A stretch of 64,000 nucleotides of DNA, taken from assembly GCF_001522545.3 (NCBI RefSeq), contig NC_031799.1:29005503-29069502 (forward strand), in the 5' to 3' direction. A program made the translations under genes and the position numbers. Origin of the DNA: Parus major. Its lineage: Eukaryota > Chordata > Aves > Passeriformes > Paridae. Below are positions 11,206-24,089 of this stretch, in pieces; the stretch's first letter is position 1; every line of letters begins with the position of its first letter. Under the pieces are notes generated by a model. The model saw only the letters and a program-made list of their open reading frames with translations. It did not search any database and was not told the origin of the DNA.

Positions 11206-14200
11206 GGTGATTAGGATTTCAACTAAAAAGATACAGAATATTTTTTCTCATTTTCTTAAGTAGGGAAAACACTAAACTACTTTTCTAAAGAACAAAGAAA
11301 AGTACAACAGCACACTGGAGCAAAACTTAAACATTTTCTATAACCAAAACATTTTGAAATTAAAAAACTTGGATACATATGAATGTTTACAAAGTACATA
11401 GCCTTCAGCTGTAGTGCCTGTGTACCAGTAACACTGTTAGATGAAGAAAGGTCTCAGAATGGAAAGGGGCATGAATGTAGGAGTGACTAACATGGAGGTA
11501 TAGTACATAAAATAAAATTAGAAACTATTTCAACAAGGAATTGCACTTTATGTGATGCTTGGCTGCCACTAAAGGTCCTTTCACTGAGAAAAAGAGAAAT
11601 GGCAGAAAGAAGATAAGGCCCAGCAGCCAATAAAGTGGAGACTTGAGACATAATTCCTGGAAGGTTGTTAGCTTAACTTTGTTAATTCTTGGAAGAGATC
11701 ACGCAAATTAGTATGTGCCTAAACTCCCAAATTAGACACAAATAGATTGAAGAATACTGTTTTAGTTAAAGAAGATTTAGTTGAAATAACAAACAGGAAG
11801 CACTCATTTAGAAACTAAAACCTCACTCTACCTTCTCATTAAGAAGAGCTGTGTATGATGATATTGAGTGTATTTGCACTGCTCTGTAAGATGCACAAAC
11901 AGGGCACGGTTTTTCCATGATTGTGATGAGAAACTGAATTCCAAATAACAGGTTAAGGCTTAAATGAAAGCTTTCAATGTAAGCTATTTAAAATTTGACA
12001 TTTAAACAATTTGGTAATTTTGAAAATCATGCAAAAATAGCTAAGATTGAAACATAGTCTCTGGAAGCCAAAAAGTTAGGAAAAATGTTTTATTTATGAA
12101 AAAATTAAATTAAGTAGTTTGATATTCCTTTTTTTCCTTAAACAGTGAAATAAACATAGTTGGAATGCTATCCTTTCAAAATTGGCAATAGGACTATAGT
12201 GCAGGTTAAAGGTCTATAGCTCATGAAATGTCAAAGCCACCTTTTCTGGTAAAGGGACTTGACTCTTCAGCATGCTGCCTTCCTATCTTGAAGTCTACAT
12301 CCATCTTTCCATGTAGAAAAAATGTGTGATGTAAAATAACTTTTGGTACTGTAATACGTCTTGATAATTAGATAGTTGCTTAAATAAATCACATTATTTA
12401 AGTAGGCTGGGATTGGAAAATTCCTTGGACGAGATGGAAGATCAAAATCTGAAATTTTCAAGGAAAAGTCTGTTAATAAAAAAATATCAGTGAAAGGACT
12501 TGTCATGTTGAAAAAATAAACAAGTGAGGATGAGGCAGAGTACAAAGGAAGAAATACTTCTATGCATGCTTCCCTAACAGAGAATCTCTGGAGAGAGCTA
12601 TGCTACATTTCAGAGTTTCCTACAAACATGCTTGGCTGCTCAGTCTGCCATCATCTGTGTGGGCTGCATTCCAGATGAGAACATGTGGGAAAGCACAGTG
12701 TCTAAGCTTCATGTTAGTCAGGGAGGTTAGCCAAATGTCTGAAACTGATAACTGGGAGCAGGGCCAGCATACTCTTTGCATTTGATATGTGGTTAGGTTT
12801 TTGGGGAACGAAGCCAAGGAAATCTTTATAAGAGTCATTGAAAAAAAATCTACTGCATGTGTTCTAAATAATGCTTTCACTGTACTGTTGAGATATGGTA
12901 AGGATGGGTGAATTCAGCAGTCCTTGTCTTGTTGCAACCGCCATGAATTTTTATGAAAGTTTCATCTAATGAAAAATGCAGATTAATCCCTCATTGCTGT
13001 TTTGAACTTAATATACTGAGTGAGGATTTCTTCCTGTTAAGAAGTTTTGATAATTCCTTCTTTTTTTAGAAAAAAAATAGTTATTGCAGTAAAATTAATT
13101 TAAGCAAAATTTCCTTTTTAAAATCACAAGGACACTATTATCTAAAAATATGTTTTATCTTCTGTACCAAATAATTTCTATACTTAAGTATTACTGTTAA
13201 GATCTTGCAACTGATTTGAAAAAGGAAAAAGGAGGAAAGCTATGTGTTAATAGAAATAGACCAATCTCTTCTCAAATTTTTGGTATTCTTTTTTTTTTCC
13301 CCATAATATACTGTACTATGGAGACCATCCTATTAGCATCAGAAAGGTATGAGGTATCCTATAAATAAGTACTGTCATTGGAATTCCCCTCCCTTCTTTA
13401 ATTAATTAAGGTGATAATTTATGTGTCTGTTTTAATTATGACATTTGTGGATGATCTATACAAAAAGGATTTATATGTAGTATATATTAATGTATAAGAC
13501 AGCAATTAGAGCCAAAGTCTTCATGGAAAAAAGCAGTTCATGTGTACCTTCCAAGTTCAAATATATTCAGAATATTTAGGAAAAAAAATGGCAAGATTTT
13601 TAGTCTGTTGTCTTAAATTAGTCCTAACATTTTACTCTGAATAGATCTAACTTCCCCTATTGAGCACTACTGTTCTTTAATCATACCGTTACTATAAACA
13701 ATTTGGTAAATATCTAAGTTTTGATTCTATTTCCTTCTTCAACTATAGATCATTTAGTTCTATACCAGCACATGAAATAAATTTTATCTTTCCTGTAAAA
13801 TCTTTTTCTAATACAGTTATTTCTAAGTAGAAGAAAACTGCTCCAGAGATATTAATTTTACACTTTTTCACAGTAAACTTTATTTACTATAATACATAGG
13901 GAAATTCAGCAATGCAGCTCAGGAGTAACATTAACTGACAGATATGCACTAACAACATTTCGTTACAGAAATGTCAACACTCTACTTCTTACAAGAGAAA
14001 TCAAAAATTGACTAACAACCATCACCTACTTTTACCAGCCATTCTTGGAATTTTGGAACTCTCTCTGCTTATAATAAATCTGCTCCTTAATAACATTAGT
14101 TGTAATTTTACAAATAAAGCCTAAATGGTTATTTTTGTACCTACAGCAATTTATACAGCTTGCTCTATGGAGAACAAATAATGAAATTTCACTTTATATG

Positions 14201-15557
14201 CTTAAAACAGTATAAAAATACAGCCTGAAGAATGAATAATATAAGTGGGAACAAAATGTGAAGTTATTTGACATTGACCTACCTGAAAAATCTTTTTAAT
14301 GCAAATATGTTTAATCTATTTTTTTTTCCAACTGACAGTGTCAGAAAGCAAATCTTAGGTGAAGACTGCTATTACATATTCCTGCTTGATAATCTTTGTT
14401 GAATCACTAAGTTCAAAAATCACTGACCCTGCAAAGATGCAGGTCAAGCTGCTTTTCTGAGAGCAGTTGATAAAAGAAATTCAATTATGTTAGAGATAAG
14501 AGCCTACATTTTTCATACTACATTAATAGGGCCACAAAGAACACACCTCCAAGGGTTAGTAAATATGATTTCTGAGCCTACCAGTCATAAATATAGAACT
14601 ATTTACACACATATCTTAAGAAGTTTTACCAGTTTTCTAGTAAAATATTTGAACAATAAGCAATTAGAATATAGAAAGAACCGCAGTGGGAAAACAATTT
14701 TCAAAAGCATTTATTTGGTTTTCCAAAAATGCCTCATCATACCTTCATTTTTATATACTTTTTCTGTAAGTGAACACTTATAGTTATTAGTAAATGTACA
14801 TATGCTTTCACTGTGTTCCCTGACCTCAAGAAAAGGAAAAAAAATCCTGTAAGGACAGACACATAGATTAACTTTGTGAGAAGATTTTATATTCTACAAA
14901 ATTTATTAACTAGAATTGTTTTAAAAATAATAAATTTTAGTACTTTGTCTGGGGAAAGAAGCACAGCAAAACTCTAAACTGAAGGAGGGAAAATGCTTTT
15001 CCACTAGGAAGTAACAATTATTAAGGAGCTACATTTTTAAAAATACCAATTTAATTGAAAATACTTTGCAAATTCATAGAAGAAAAAATTGTGAATGTTT
15101 TGTTGAGATTAATTTAAGCCCTTATTTTTCTTTTGATTCCCAGGGGAAGCAAAGTTCAGGGATTTGATTAATTTCTCTTACCAGATAAAAATAAACTGTT
15201 ATAATTTTGATGATGGGACTTTCTATGCAAGATCAAAGTTTTAACATGCCCAACCTGGACAAGGCCAATCAACACAAGAGGGCGTATTTGTACTAAATCG
15301 TATTATTTTCACAAATGCTGAAAAGAGAAAAAGAGAAATTGCATATTTCACTTGCCTAAATCTGTTTTGTTTTTACAAGGCAGGATTTTGTGTTTTAGTG
15401 AAATAAAGTTGATATCACGGTATTAAGATCTTCATCTTTGATTCTGATTGTTTCTCTAAATTATGCTCTTTCCCCAATGATTTAACACAAGGAAGAACAC
15501 ATGGCATCATTTTATATTGATTTCAAAGCTATTTTGAACTTCTGAGTTCAGTGATTA
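11206..15557. other. AT-rich unique DNA, nothing recognised
   Basis: No repeat family or gene is recognised. Overlapping short frames on both strands near 12.6-12.9 kb and 14.5-14.8 kb show no protein-like features. Confidence 0.6.
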
Positions 15558-18362
15558 TTGCTGGTTGTCCAGGTTGGAGCAACAAAGTTAATAAGGGTAA
15601 TCAAAAAAGGCTTCAAGGCTCTTAGTTGCCTGGACAGGAGCACAGATGATGTTCTCCTTGATTCCTTAATAGCAGGGATGAATGCTGAAAGGAACAGAAA
15701 AATCCATTTGATCAGTAAGTGGCTTAACGAAAGTTTTTGATTATGGGGAATTTTGTAGGGCACCAGGTTTCCTGTAGACAGATGGAGTTCACCTGTCTAG
15801 AAAGTGCAAAAGGGATCCTAGCCTATGAATTGGCAGAGCTGGTTGAGAGGGCTTTCAAATAAGTTTGAATGGGAAAAGGAATGAGAAGAGCCTTGCTACA
15901 GCTGAGCCTGTGGGTGTCAAGCCAGAGTTAGGGGCAAAATTGATAGCCCAGCTGAAGTGCATCTCCTCTAATGCATGCAGTATGGATAACAAACAGAGGG
16001 AGATGGAGACCTTTGTACTGCAGGAAAGCCATGATGTAGCCACCATCGTGGAACTGTGGTGGGATGACTCACATGACTGGGGTGCTGCAGTGGATGGCTG
16101 CAAGCTCTTCAGAAGCTACAGGGACGAAAAAGAGGTAGGGTGGTTCTGTGCATTAGGGAGGGTTCTGACTGTACAGTGCTCAAGGCTGCACTGTAATGAC
16201 AAGGTTGAGAGATTAGGGGTAAGAGGCAGGGGGGTAGGCAAACAAGGCAGATTCCTTGGTGGCAGTCTGTTATAGACCACACAACCAGGATGAAGATGTG
16301 GATGAATTATTCTATAAGTAGCAGTGTTTCACTATCATCATGATGGACATCTGCTGGAAACTCGACACAGAAGAGAAGAGGCAGTCTAGGAAGTTCCTGA
16401 AATGCATGGAAAAATAACTTCCTGACACAGCTGGTAAGGGGCTACCAGCAGTGAGGCCCTGCTACACCTGCAGTTTACAAACAGAGAAAGGCCAGCAGGA
16501 GATATGGTGGTAGGAGTTTACCTTGGCCATAGTGACCAGAAAATCACAGCATCAGTATTATAAGGATGGACATGAACAAAACCTCCACCCTGAACTTCCA
16601 GAGGGCAGACTTCCCTCTATTCAAGATAATGATTTGATAAGTTCCTTGAGAACCAGCCCTTAAGAACAGAGGCCTAGGAAAGCTGGCCATACTTTAAGAA
16701 ATCTTGAAGCAGTAACAAATCATCCCTATGTGTTGAAACATGAGCGGGCAGGTAAAAAGACAATCTTGTCTGAACCTGGATCTTTTGCAGGAACTCAGGT
16801 TCCATCACTTAAGGAACAAGAGGCAGGCAGCTCAGGTAGTGTTTAGTAATGTCATTAGGTCATGCAGAAAGAAAATTAGGCAAAAACTCTATTAGAACTT
16901 AATCTGGCAATTTATGTAAAGGATAATAATTTTATCTTTTTTATACATATACATTAAGAGCAAAAGGAAGGGCAAGGAACTCCTCCATGCTTTACTGGAC
17001 ATGAGGAGGAATGAAGTCATCAAAGGAATAGGTGTAGGTACTTAACAATTCTTTGCTTCAGTCTTCAATAGTGAAACCATTTATGCTCGGGACAGCTGAC
17101 CTCCTGAATTGGTAGATAGCGGCAGGGAGCAGAGGAGACCTCCCGTAATCCACGAGGAAGCTGTTAGTGACTGCTGAATCACTTAAATGCTCACAAGTCT
17201 ATGGGACAGGATGGGATTGATCCTAGAATGATGAACTGGCAGAAGAAGTTGCTAAGCTGCCCTCCATTATTTATAATCCTGGCTAACTAAGGAGGTCCCA
17301 GATGATGGGAGCCAATGGGATGCTCATCCACAAAAGGGGCTGGAAAGAGGAACAAGGGACTACAGGACTGTCAACCTGACCTTGGTGTCTTCAGCATTAA
17401 TCACATGCCACAGTACAACAAGGCATCAGACCCAGATGGGTTTTAGTAAAGGCAGGTCCTGCCTGAACAGCCTGATCTCCTTTTATGGCCAAATGACCCA
17501 CCTGGTGGACGCTGCTGGCTTGGAGTGTCAATCTGCTGCAGGATAGAAAGTCTTTGCAGTGGGACCTGGAAAGGCTAGAGAGATGGGCCAGGATCAGTGG
17601 GATGTAGTTCAATGAAAAAGTTCTGAGTCTTATATTTTGGACACAACAACTGCAGGCAGCTCTGTAGTCTGAGGATAGTGTGGCCAGAAAACTGCCCATA
17701 GGAAAAGGATCTGGTGATGCTGGTTGACAGCAGCTGAACATGCTATGCTCAGGTGGCCAAGAAGGCCAATGACATCCTGGTCTGCATCAACATGTGTGGC
17801 CAGCAGGACCAGGGCAGGGATTGTCCCCTTGTACCTGGCACTGGTGAGGCTGAATCCCAAGTACTGTGTCCAGTTCTGGGCTCTTCAATTCCAAAATGAC
17901 ATTGAGGTGCTGGAGACAAGAGCAAAAATGTTGGTAAGTGGTCTGGGGAGCAAGTCCTTTGAGGACGGCTGAGGGAGCTGGGATGGTTTATCCTGGAGAA
18001 GAGGAGGGGGACCTTTTATCACTCTCTACGACTGCCTGAAAGAAGGGTGTAGCCAGGTGAGTATCAGCCTATTCTCCCAGGCAACCAGCAACAGGACTAG
18101 AAAACACAGTCTTAAAGCCGTGCCAGGGAAGCTTTAGGTAAGACAATAGGAAAAAATTCTTCACAAAAAGGGTAATGATATCTTGGAATGGGCTGCCCAG
18201 GGACATCATGCAGTCACCCTCCCAGGAGACATTTAAAAAAAGACTGGATGTGGTACTTAGTGCCATGGTCTAGGTGACAGGATAGTGTTGGGTCATATGA
18301 TCAATCGATGCAATGAAGTCAGAGGTCTTTTCCAACCTAGTTGATTCTGTGATTCCATGATA
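15558..18362 (+). mobile_element. Decayed long CR1 LINE with internal RT deletion
   Basis: A non-LTR retrotransposon copy of about 2.8 kb. 5' module: a CR1-like leader with GAGAGGGCTTTCAAATAAG near 15847-15865. Endonuclease: the frame at 15865-16275 carries SNACSMDNKQREMET and WWDDSHDWG, matching the CR1 apurinic-like endonuclease in order and spacing. Linker: HSDQKITAS-like and FQRADFPLF-like segments lie near 16530-16620. RT start: DYRTVNLT near 17358 and a GF.KGRSCLNSLISFY-like segment near 17440-17490. The central palm, including the FADD box, is missing: after about 17520 the sequence jumps to the LERLERWA-type region. The 3' end (GAGGTCTTTTCCAACCTAG, then TTCTGTGATTCCATGATA) is a standard CR1 terminus. 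Many stops and frameshifts make it inactive. The exact 5' limit is uncertain. Confidence 0.88.
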
Positions 18363-19193
18363 CTTTGCTCTGAGCTATAGCTGTTCCAACCAACTTTTCA
18401 GAAAACTCCCATATGATTTTCTTTATATCAAGTTTTTTCTTTTCTTTTTGTTAAGTACTAGAAAAGATATTGCCTTCTAAATATAAAAACATGATAAAGA
18501 GAAAATGTGAAAAAGCATTTTTAGGAATGAGAAATCAAAGCAACTGGATTTTGTGGTTGTATGAAGAATACAGTCTGTATTGTTTTGATGAAAATTCAAA
18601 AAATGCTTTGTTTTTTTTTCAGACCTAAATAATTTATTGTTATGAAAATATGTTTTAAAGAAGCTGTTGTACTTTTTGCCATTTGTAGTTTACAAAAGAA
18701 AGTAATCTTCCTTTCACAAGAGGTAGGACTATATGGTTAAGATACATATAGAATGTTTTCTTACCCTTGCTTTAAATAATGCTTTACAGATGATAATTGG
18801 GCAGAATAGTACAGCAGGGTTTTTAATTCAACAATATCCCTCTCCGTTTAAAAATATTCAAATAAGTTTGCATTAAAAAATTGCATTAAAAATGAAAGTT
18901 TGATGCTTTTAATACTTCTCTTTTGTATTTTTGAAATATAGTATTTAGTTGCTATGATGAGTTTTCAGAGAATGTTAGGATACTTATTTTTCATATGCCC
19001 AGAAAAAGTCAGTGACAAGCTTTTGTGCCCTTTTTCTTTCTCAAATTTCAGTCCAAAAATACTTTCAGAAGAAGCCATAAATAGAGCTATTGTAAAAAAT
19101 CCATGTAATTGATGAGAAAGCACCATTTGGTGTTGAGAACATCTAACTTAAAAAGCAGAGGAGATAGCCTGAAGACATTTACCCAGACCAAAC
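18363..19193. other. AT-rich unique DNA, nothing recognised
   Basis: No open frame or repeat family is recognised. Confidence 0.6.
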
Positions 19194-19306
19194 ATACACA
19201 CACAGAAAAAAACCAAAAACAACCAAACAAAAAAACCCAAACAACCAAACAAAAAAACCTCAACCCCTGCCCCCAAAAAAGAACAACAACAACAAAAAAC
19301 CCCACA
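19194..19306. repeat. A/C-rich low-complexity tract with a short direct repeat
   Basis: Strand-biased A/C sequence with a 19-base unit (ACAACCAAACAAAAAAACC) at 19219-19237, repeated exactly at 19241-19259. Open frames across it on both strands result from the biased composition. Confidence 0.85.
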
Positions 19307-22300
19307 AATTTTGTACTGCTTTGCAGACTTTTACAGGCTGCACTCAGCAAGCAATGAAAAGAGTGACATTTACTGATAGAAAGGAAAACTTTGATCTATT
19401 AATTGCTTCCCAGTCATTTGCTACTGAACCTGTATTTGATATTCAGGTCATAATATTGTCACCTGAACCTTACAACCATATTCTCCTTTCTCACAAAAAA
19501 ATTCTGCATGCTAATAGCTCCAATGCTATCTTTGAATTATGTTTCTCTAAAAATATCTACTGGTCTTACAGATAAGTTTCACAACTTACTGATCACTGTA
19601 AGTTGTAAACAGAAAATCACTTCTGTGAAGCAGCTGAGAATTCAAAATATTAACTCATATCCCCAAATCATGACAGAAGACAGAGGAGACACTCATTCAT
19701 CAAGCCCAGCCAATATGCTGTTGGAATTAATACATCTACATTTCAGCATGTGGCTTTTGGGTAAGTTAGCTTCAATATTTTGGGCTTATATTACGTGTTT
19801 CTGAAGTAAAAGGATAGGAAAAGAAAAATAGATATAAATATGCAGGAGTTTTGGGGGAGGGTTGAACGTGGATCTTGCCACTAGTATTAATAGAAGGGAA
19901 TAATGTTCCCTTCTCTAGCACAGATATTCTTCCTAAAGAATCCTAAAAGTATCCTGATTTTTAATCAATAAATTTTCACCATTATATCATGGGATTGTGC
20001 CCATAGTTAGGGAAGACTAAGTAATATATTTTCTGGGAAGACACTGATTCTGATTCAATAGTGTTTTTTAAAGGTTTTCTGAACAAACTTGAGCATCCCA
20101 GATATATTTAAATACCTGAACATTACAAAGACCACTGTCTAATTTACAGATCCTGTCCTTGGACTTATCATACAGTGAACAGTGAATTCACTGTATATGA
20201 GCAATAGCGGTAGAATAAGAACAGATGAAGATTCTGTAAGCCTTTTTTAAAGTTATGTCAAATACGTTTCCTCTTATGTAAGGCATTCTTTTTCTATTTA
20301 AATAAAATTTTATGATGTTTACAGAAATGTTATTCACCTGAATAACCATGTTTATTCTATAGCAGTTCAAGCATCTGCATCTAATCTGTTTCTCAAACAA
20401 ATCACACCTTCAGTAATAAAATGAACCTATTTTTATTAGGCATTTTAAACAAAAATATGAAAAAAACCCACAAAACATATTTTATTTTGCAAGTAGCTTT
20501 ACCCAAAGCCTTGAAAAGTATTCTTGTCAGCTAACTAAGATATCTTTTTATAGAAACTAAGAAATCTAAGAATCCTAAATTGTAGAGATTATTGTTACAA
20601 AGGAAATCACAGACAATATTAAAGATTCTTTAATTTTATTAAATGAAAACTACCTATCAAGGATAATAAAGCATTTGAAATTTTGTAATTTTGCTACTAC
20701 TAATTCTGAGAGAGCCCTATTACATAAGTATAACCTTTTATACCTAGGTAAAGCATGAAAAAGCCCTCAAATTTTCAGGGGTAAGGATATTTAGCATGGG
20801 GGTTTTTTGTTGATTTTTGACTCATAAGATTTAATTTTGTTTGCAACAGCTCTAAAGAATATTATCCTATTGAAAAGGTTAAATTGTTGTATGCGCATGA
20901 AATGTTTTGTTTTGTGGAAAATATACAAATATTAATCTGGAGTTCCATAGAGGTACTGCTGCTACCATTAAGACATACAGTAATTTTTCATGCACAGAAA
21001 TATATATAGAGATAAAATGATTTTAAAAGGTGAAAATACAGGCCACTGGTATGAGAATATTCTCTTTCTTGTTTCTGCACTTGTGAGTGTCTTGACACTG
21101 ATTGCTGAGTAAAAAGAAGGGTTCTGTTCTTCACCAATTCCTCATAAGCCCAGAACTATCTCCCCACCCTGACCAAACCCCCTGTTTTTAGTTTTCAAAA
21201 GGTACATGAAGGTAAATTAAAGTCTTTTTGGAAGGGACTTTTTCCTACTCTTACAGAAGAGTAATTATGGAAATGGATTGCTCTGCACTTGAAAATTGTA
21301 TCTGATTTCTCCTTTACCATTCCACAATGATACTTTAGCTCTTTCTGACCAGCATTGCCAATGAATAAGGTAATTTTTTTTCCTGTCAGTTTGGTGTCTC
21401 AATAATAATTTGTGATTTGCTCTTGTTACATAGGAAACCAAGAAAAACATGTATCTACAAGACAGAAAAAACAAAGTGACTGACAAGTTAGAAAAGATTG
21501 GAAAAGAACAGTAATTTTTATGAATCTGTGCCTGTGCCTGTCATGAAAAAAATATTTTTTGTGACTTAAGTGCAAAATAATTGCATGCCAATGAAGATGA
21601 TAGGAAAGGTACTACAGCACTGTCATTTTTGTAATTGCTGGGTACTCAGGAGTTGCTTCTTGTCAAGTTAAAATTCAGATCTTGTTGATAAAAAAGTCAC
21701 ATAAGTCAAATATTCCCCTAAGATTAGGTTCCAGCAATTACATGGAAGTGTTTAGTTATATTTTGTTTTTCAAATCTTGTCTTTATTTAAATAATTTATT
21801 CATAAATTGAAACACATTTTAGTTGAGTTCATTCTTTCCAGTGTGATCTGAACATTTACATGCTATCTTAGACTGCTGTATTTTCTTCAGTAATTTAAGT
21901 GTCTGATTTCATAAAAAAAATAAAAATAACCAAACCAAGCAGTCTCATATATTCTTTTATTGCATAAAATTTCTACATTTTTATGAGGGGAAAAATACTA
22001 GATTTGACAAGGGGAATGGGGGAAAGTGGATTTCTACCCATTTTTCAAAAACATTCCTTCAGGTCTTAGTCTTTATGAAAAATATGTTCATACCTAAGAA
22101 GACAGCTGTTTACAATAAGGATCATTAACTGTGTTTATTATAATGCAACTTTTGGAAGCTTTGAAGACATTCATGATGGTAAAGATACATAAAGTCAGTT
22201 TCAATATAAGAAATAAATAAGAAATTCAAAATAAGAAATTCAACGTTCAGTTATACACCTAAATTTCCATGTTAGAAAAATCAAAGCTAGAAAACTAGTC

Positions 22301-23117
22301 AAAAGAGACTACCATGACATTCTGTCATTGTGTTTTTCTGGATGTTTGTTTTTTGAAGGCTTTTGTTTCCAGACAGACCAGTGTTAAAAGCAAATTTGAA
22401 TCTCAAAAATTGAATGCTATAAATTCTATGTTTTCTAACATAATGGAAAAAAATAACACTATTATAATTGGAAAAATATAGAAGTTTTAATATAGAGGTC
22501 AAAATACATTTATAATGAGCATTTATATAGGAGTACACAGACTTTTAAAGGCATTATTTTCTTGAGGTCACATTTCAGACCTAACATTTTGCAGTTTATA
22601 GAGTTCAGATCTAAACTTAGGGCCCCAAATGTTCTTCATTAACTAACTACAAATGATGATGATTCAAAGCCATTTTCCTTTTGTTTAAAAAGTGTAAGCA
22701 GGAAAATATGTTTTGGGGGACTTTTCCCATCCCCATCCCTGTTCCCCCCTGCTTTTTTTTTTTTACCTCTCCTGTTTTCTGGTACTGAAAAAAACCCAAA
22801 AACCCAAGTACCTGCTTGGTAGTCACTTAAGAAATTCAAGGCTGCAATTTATATATTCTCATTCCTTTTATATAGTGGCTCAAAATAACTGAGCAATTTT
22901 TGGTTCAATACATTCTCTTGCACACTACTATATCACATAGATGGAAACTAAATATTTTCTTTGACATTTGCCACAAAAACAATTTACAACTTTTTGCTGT
23001 TTAGACAATATTTATAAAGCTTTTGTTACAGTTTGGTGATATTAAGAGAAGTTATTAATTAAAATAATTTTCAAAAATACATTTTGAAATTAATATTGTG
23101 ATGTCATTACACCCTTT
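19307..23117. other. AT-rich unique DNA
   Basis: No gene or transposon is recognised. A perfect 16-base palindrome, ACAGTGAATTCACTGT, lies at 20179-20194. Confidence 0.55.
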
Positions 23118-23122
23118 ATTAC

Positions 23123-24084
23123 TGTGTTTGCATGGCAAGGTTTTGGGGAGTGTGGGAAGGCGGCTACAAGGATGGCTTCTATGAGTAGCTTCTAGAATCT
23201 TCCCATATGGTCCAGTAAAGGAAGTACCACTTGGCTCCAAGATGGACCCATGACTGACCATGTCAGAGCCCATGAACAATGTTGATAGTATCCCTGGGGT
23301 AACATATTTAAGAAGGGGGGAAAAAGTTATTGTATAGAAGAAATTGTGGCCAAAGTAGAGAAGCATGAGATCAGGAAAGAGAAACAGCCCTTCAGACACC
23401 AGGGTTGATGGTGAGTGTCAGAAGGAGTGGGAGGAGGTACGATAGGTGCCCGAGCAGATTCCCCTGCAGGCCCTGGTGAAGATCATTGTCCATCAGGCTG
23501 TCTCTGCAGCCCATGGAGATCCTTGCTGTAGCAGGTAGGTGCGCCTAAAGAAGGCTGAGACCACCTGTGGAGCCTATGATCACATCTGAAGCCTGGAGCA
23601 GGTTCCTGTGGGGATCTGTTGCCACATGGAGAAAGAAACCCACACTGGAACAGGTTTTCTGGCAGGACTTTTGACCCTATGGGGATTCCATGCTGGAGCA
23701 ATTCTTGAAGAACTTTGGTGAGACCCCATGCTAGACCACAAGAGTGTGAGGAGGATGTATTAGCAGAGAATGTGCAATGAACTAACCCCAGTACCCATTC
23801 CCCAGCCCCCTGTGCCACTGGAGAGGGAAGAGGTAGAGAGAAGTGATAAGCCTGGGAAGGTGAGGGGTAAGACATTCTTAGGTTTTTGGGTTTTTTTCTC
23901 ATTATCCTACTCTGATTTGATTGGTATAAAGTAAACTAAATCAATTTTAGTCATCTCTCCCTGTCCTTCTCTTGACCCATGAGCCTTTACTTTTATTTTC
24001 TCTTCTGCAGTCTACCTGAGAAGGGGAATGATAGAGAAGCTTTGGTAGGCATCTGGCGTCCAGAGAGGGTCAATCTGCTGCACA
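23123..24084 (+). mobile_element. Solo LTR, avian ERVL-like family (copy A)
   Basis: A complete LTR-sized unit of about 960 bp beginning TGTGTTTG and ending GCTGCACA (TG...CA). It is flanked by ATTAC (23118-23122) and ATCAC (24085-24089), a 5-bp target duplication with one change; ERVL elements typically make 5-bp duplications. The body has the family's repeated CACACTGGAGCAGG-type modules (near 23520-23720), a TCTCATTATCCTACTCTGATTT block (near 23897), a decayed polyadenylation region near 23925 and the AGCTTTGGTAGGCATCTGG-to-GGGTCAA end. The same blocks occur in the copy at 62155-62828. No gag, pol or env sequence adjoins it, so it is a solo LTR. The family name is from memory; the structure and shared blocks are seen directly. 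Minus-strand open frames inside it are shadows. Confidence 0.8.
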
Positions 24085-24089
24085 ATCAC

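Noticed and set aside
15865..16275. 136-codon frame as an independent gene
   Set aside because: Its WWDDSHDWG segment identifies it as the CR1 endonuclease remnant, so it is part of the LINE and not a host gene.
19087..19357. Overlapping frames with Lys/Asn/Gln-rich or Val/Phe-rich peptides
   Set aside because: They are translations of an A/C-rich low-complexity tract.
23483..23902. 139-codon minus-strand frame
   Set aside because: It is antisense to the ERVL-like LTR, and the related frame in the second copy (62223-62465) shows it is a by-product of the repeat modules.
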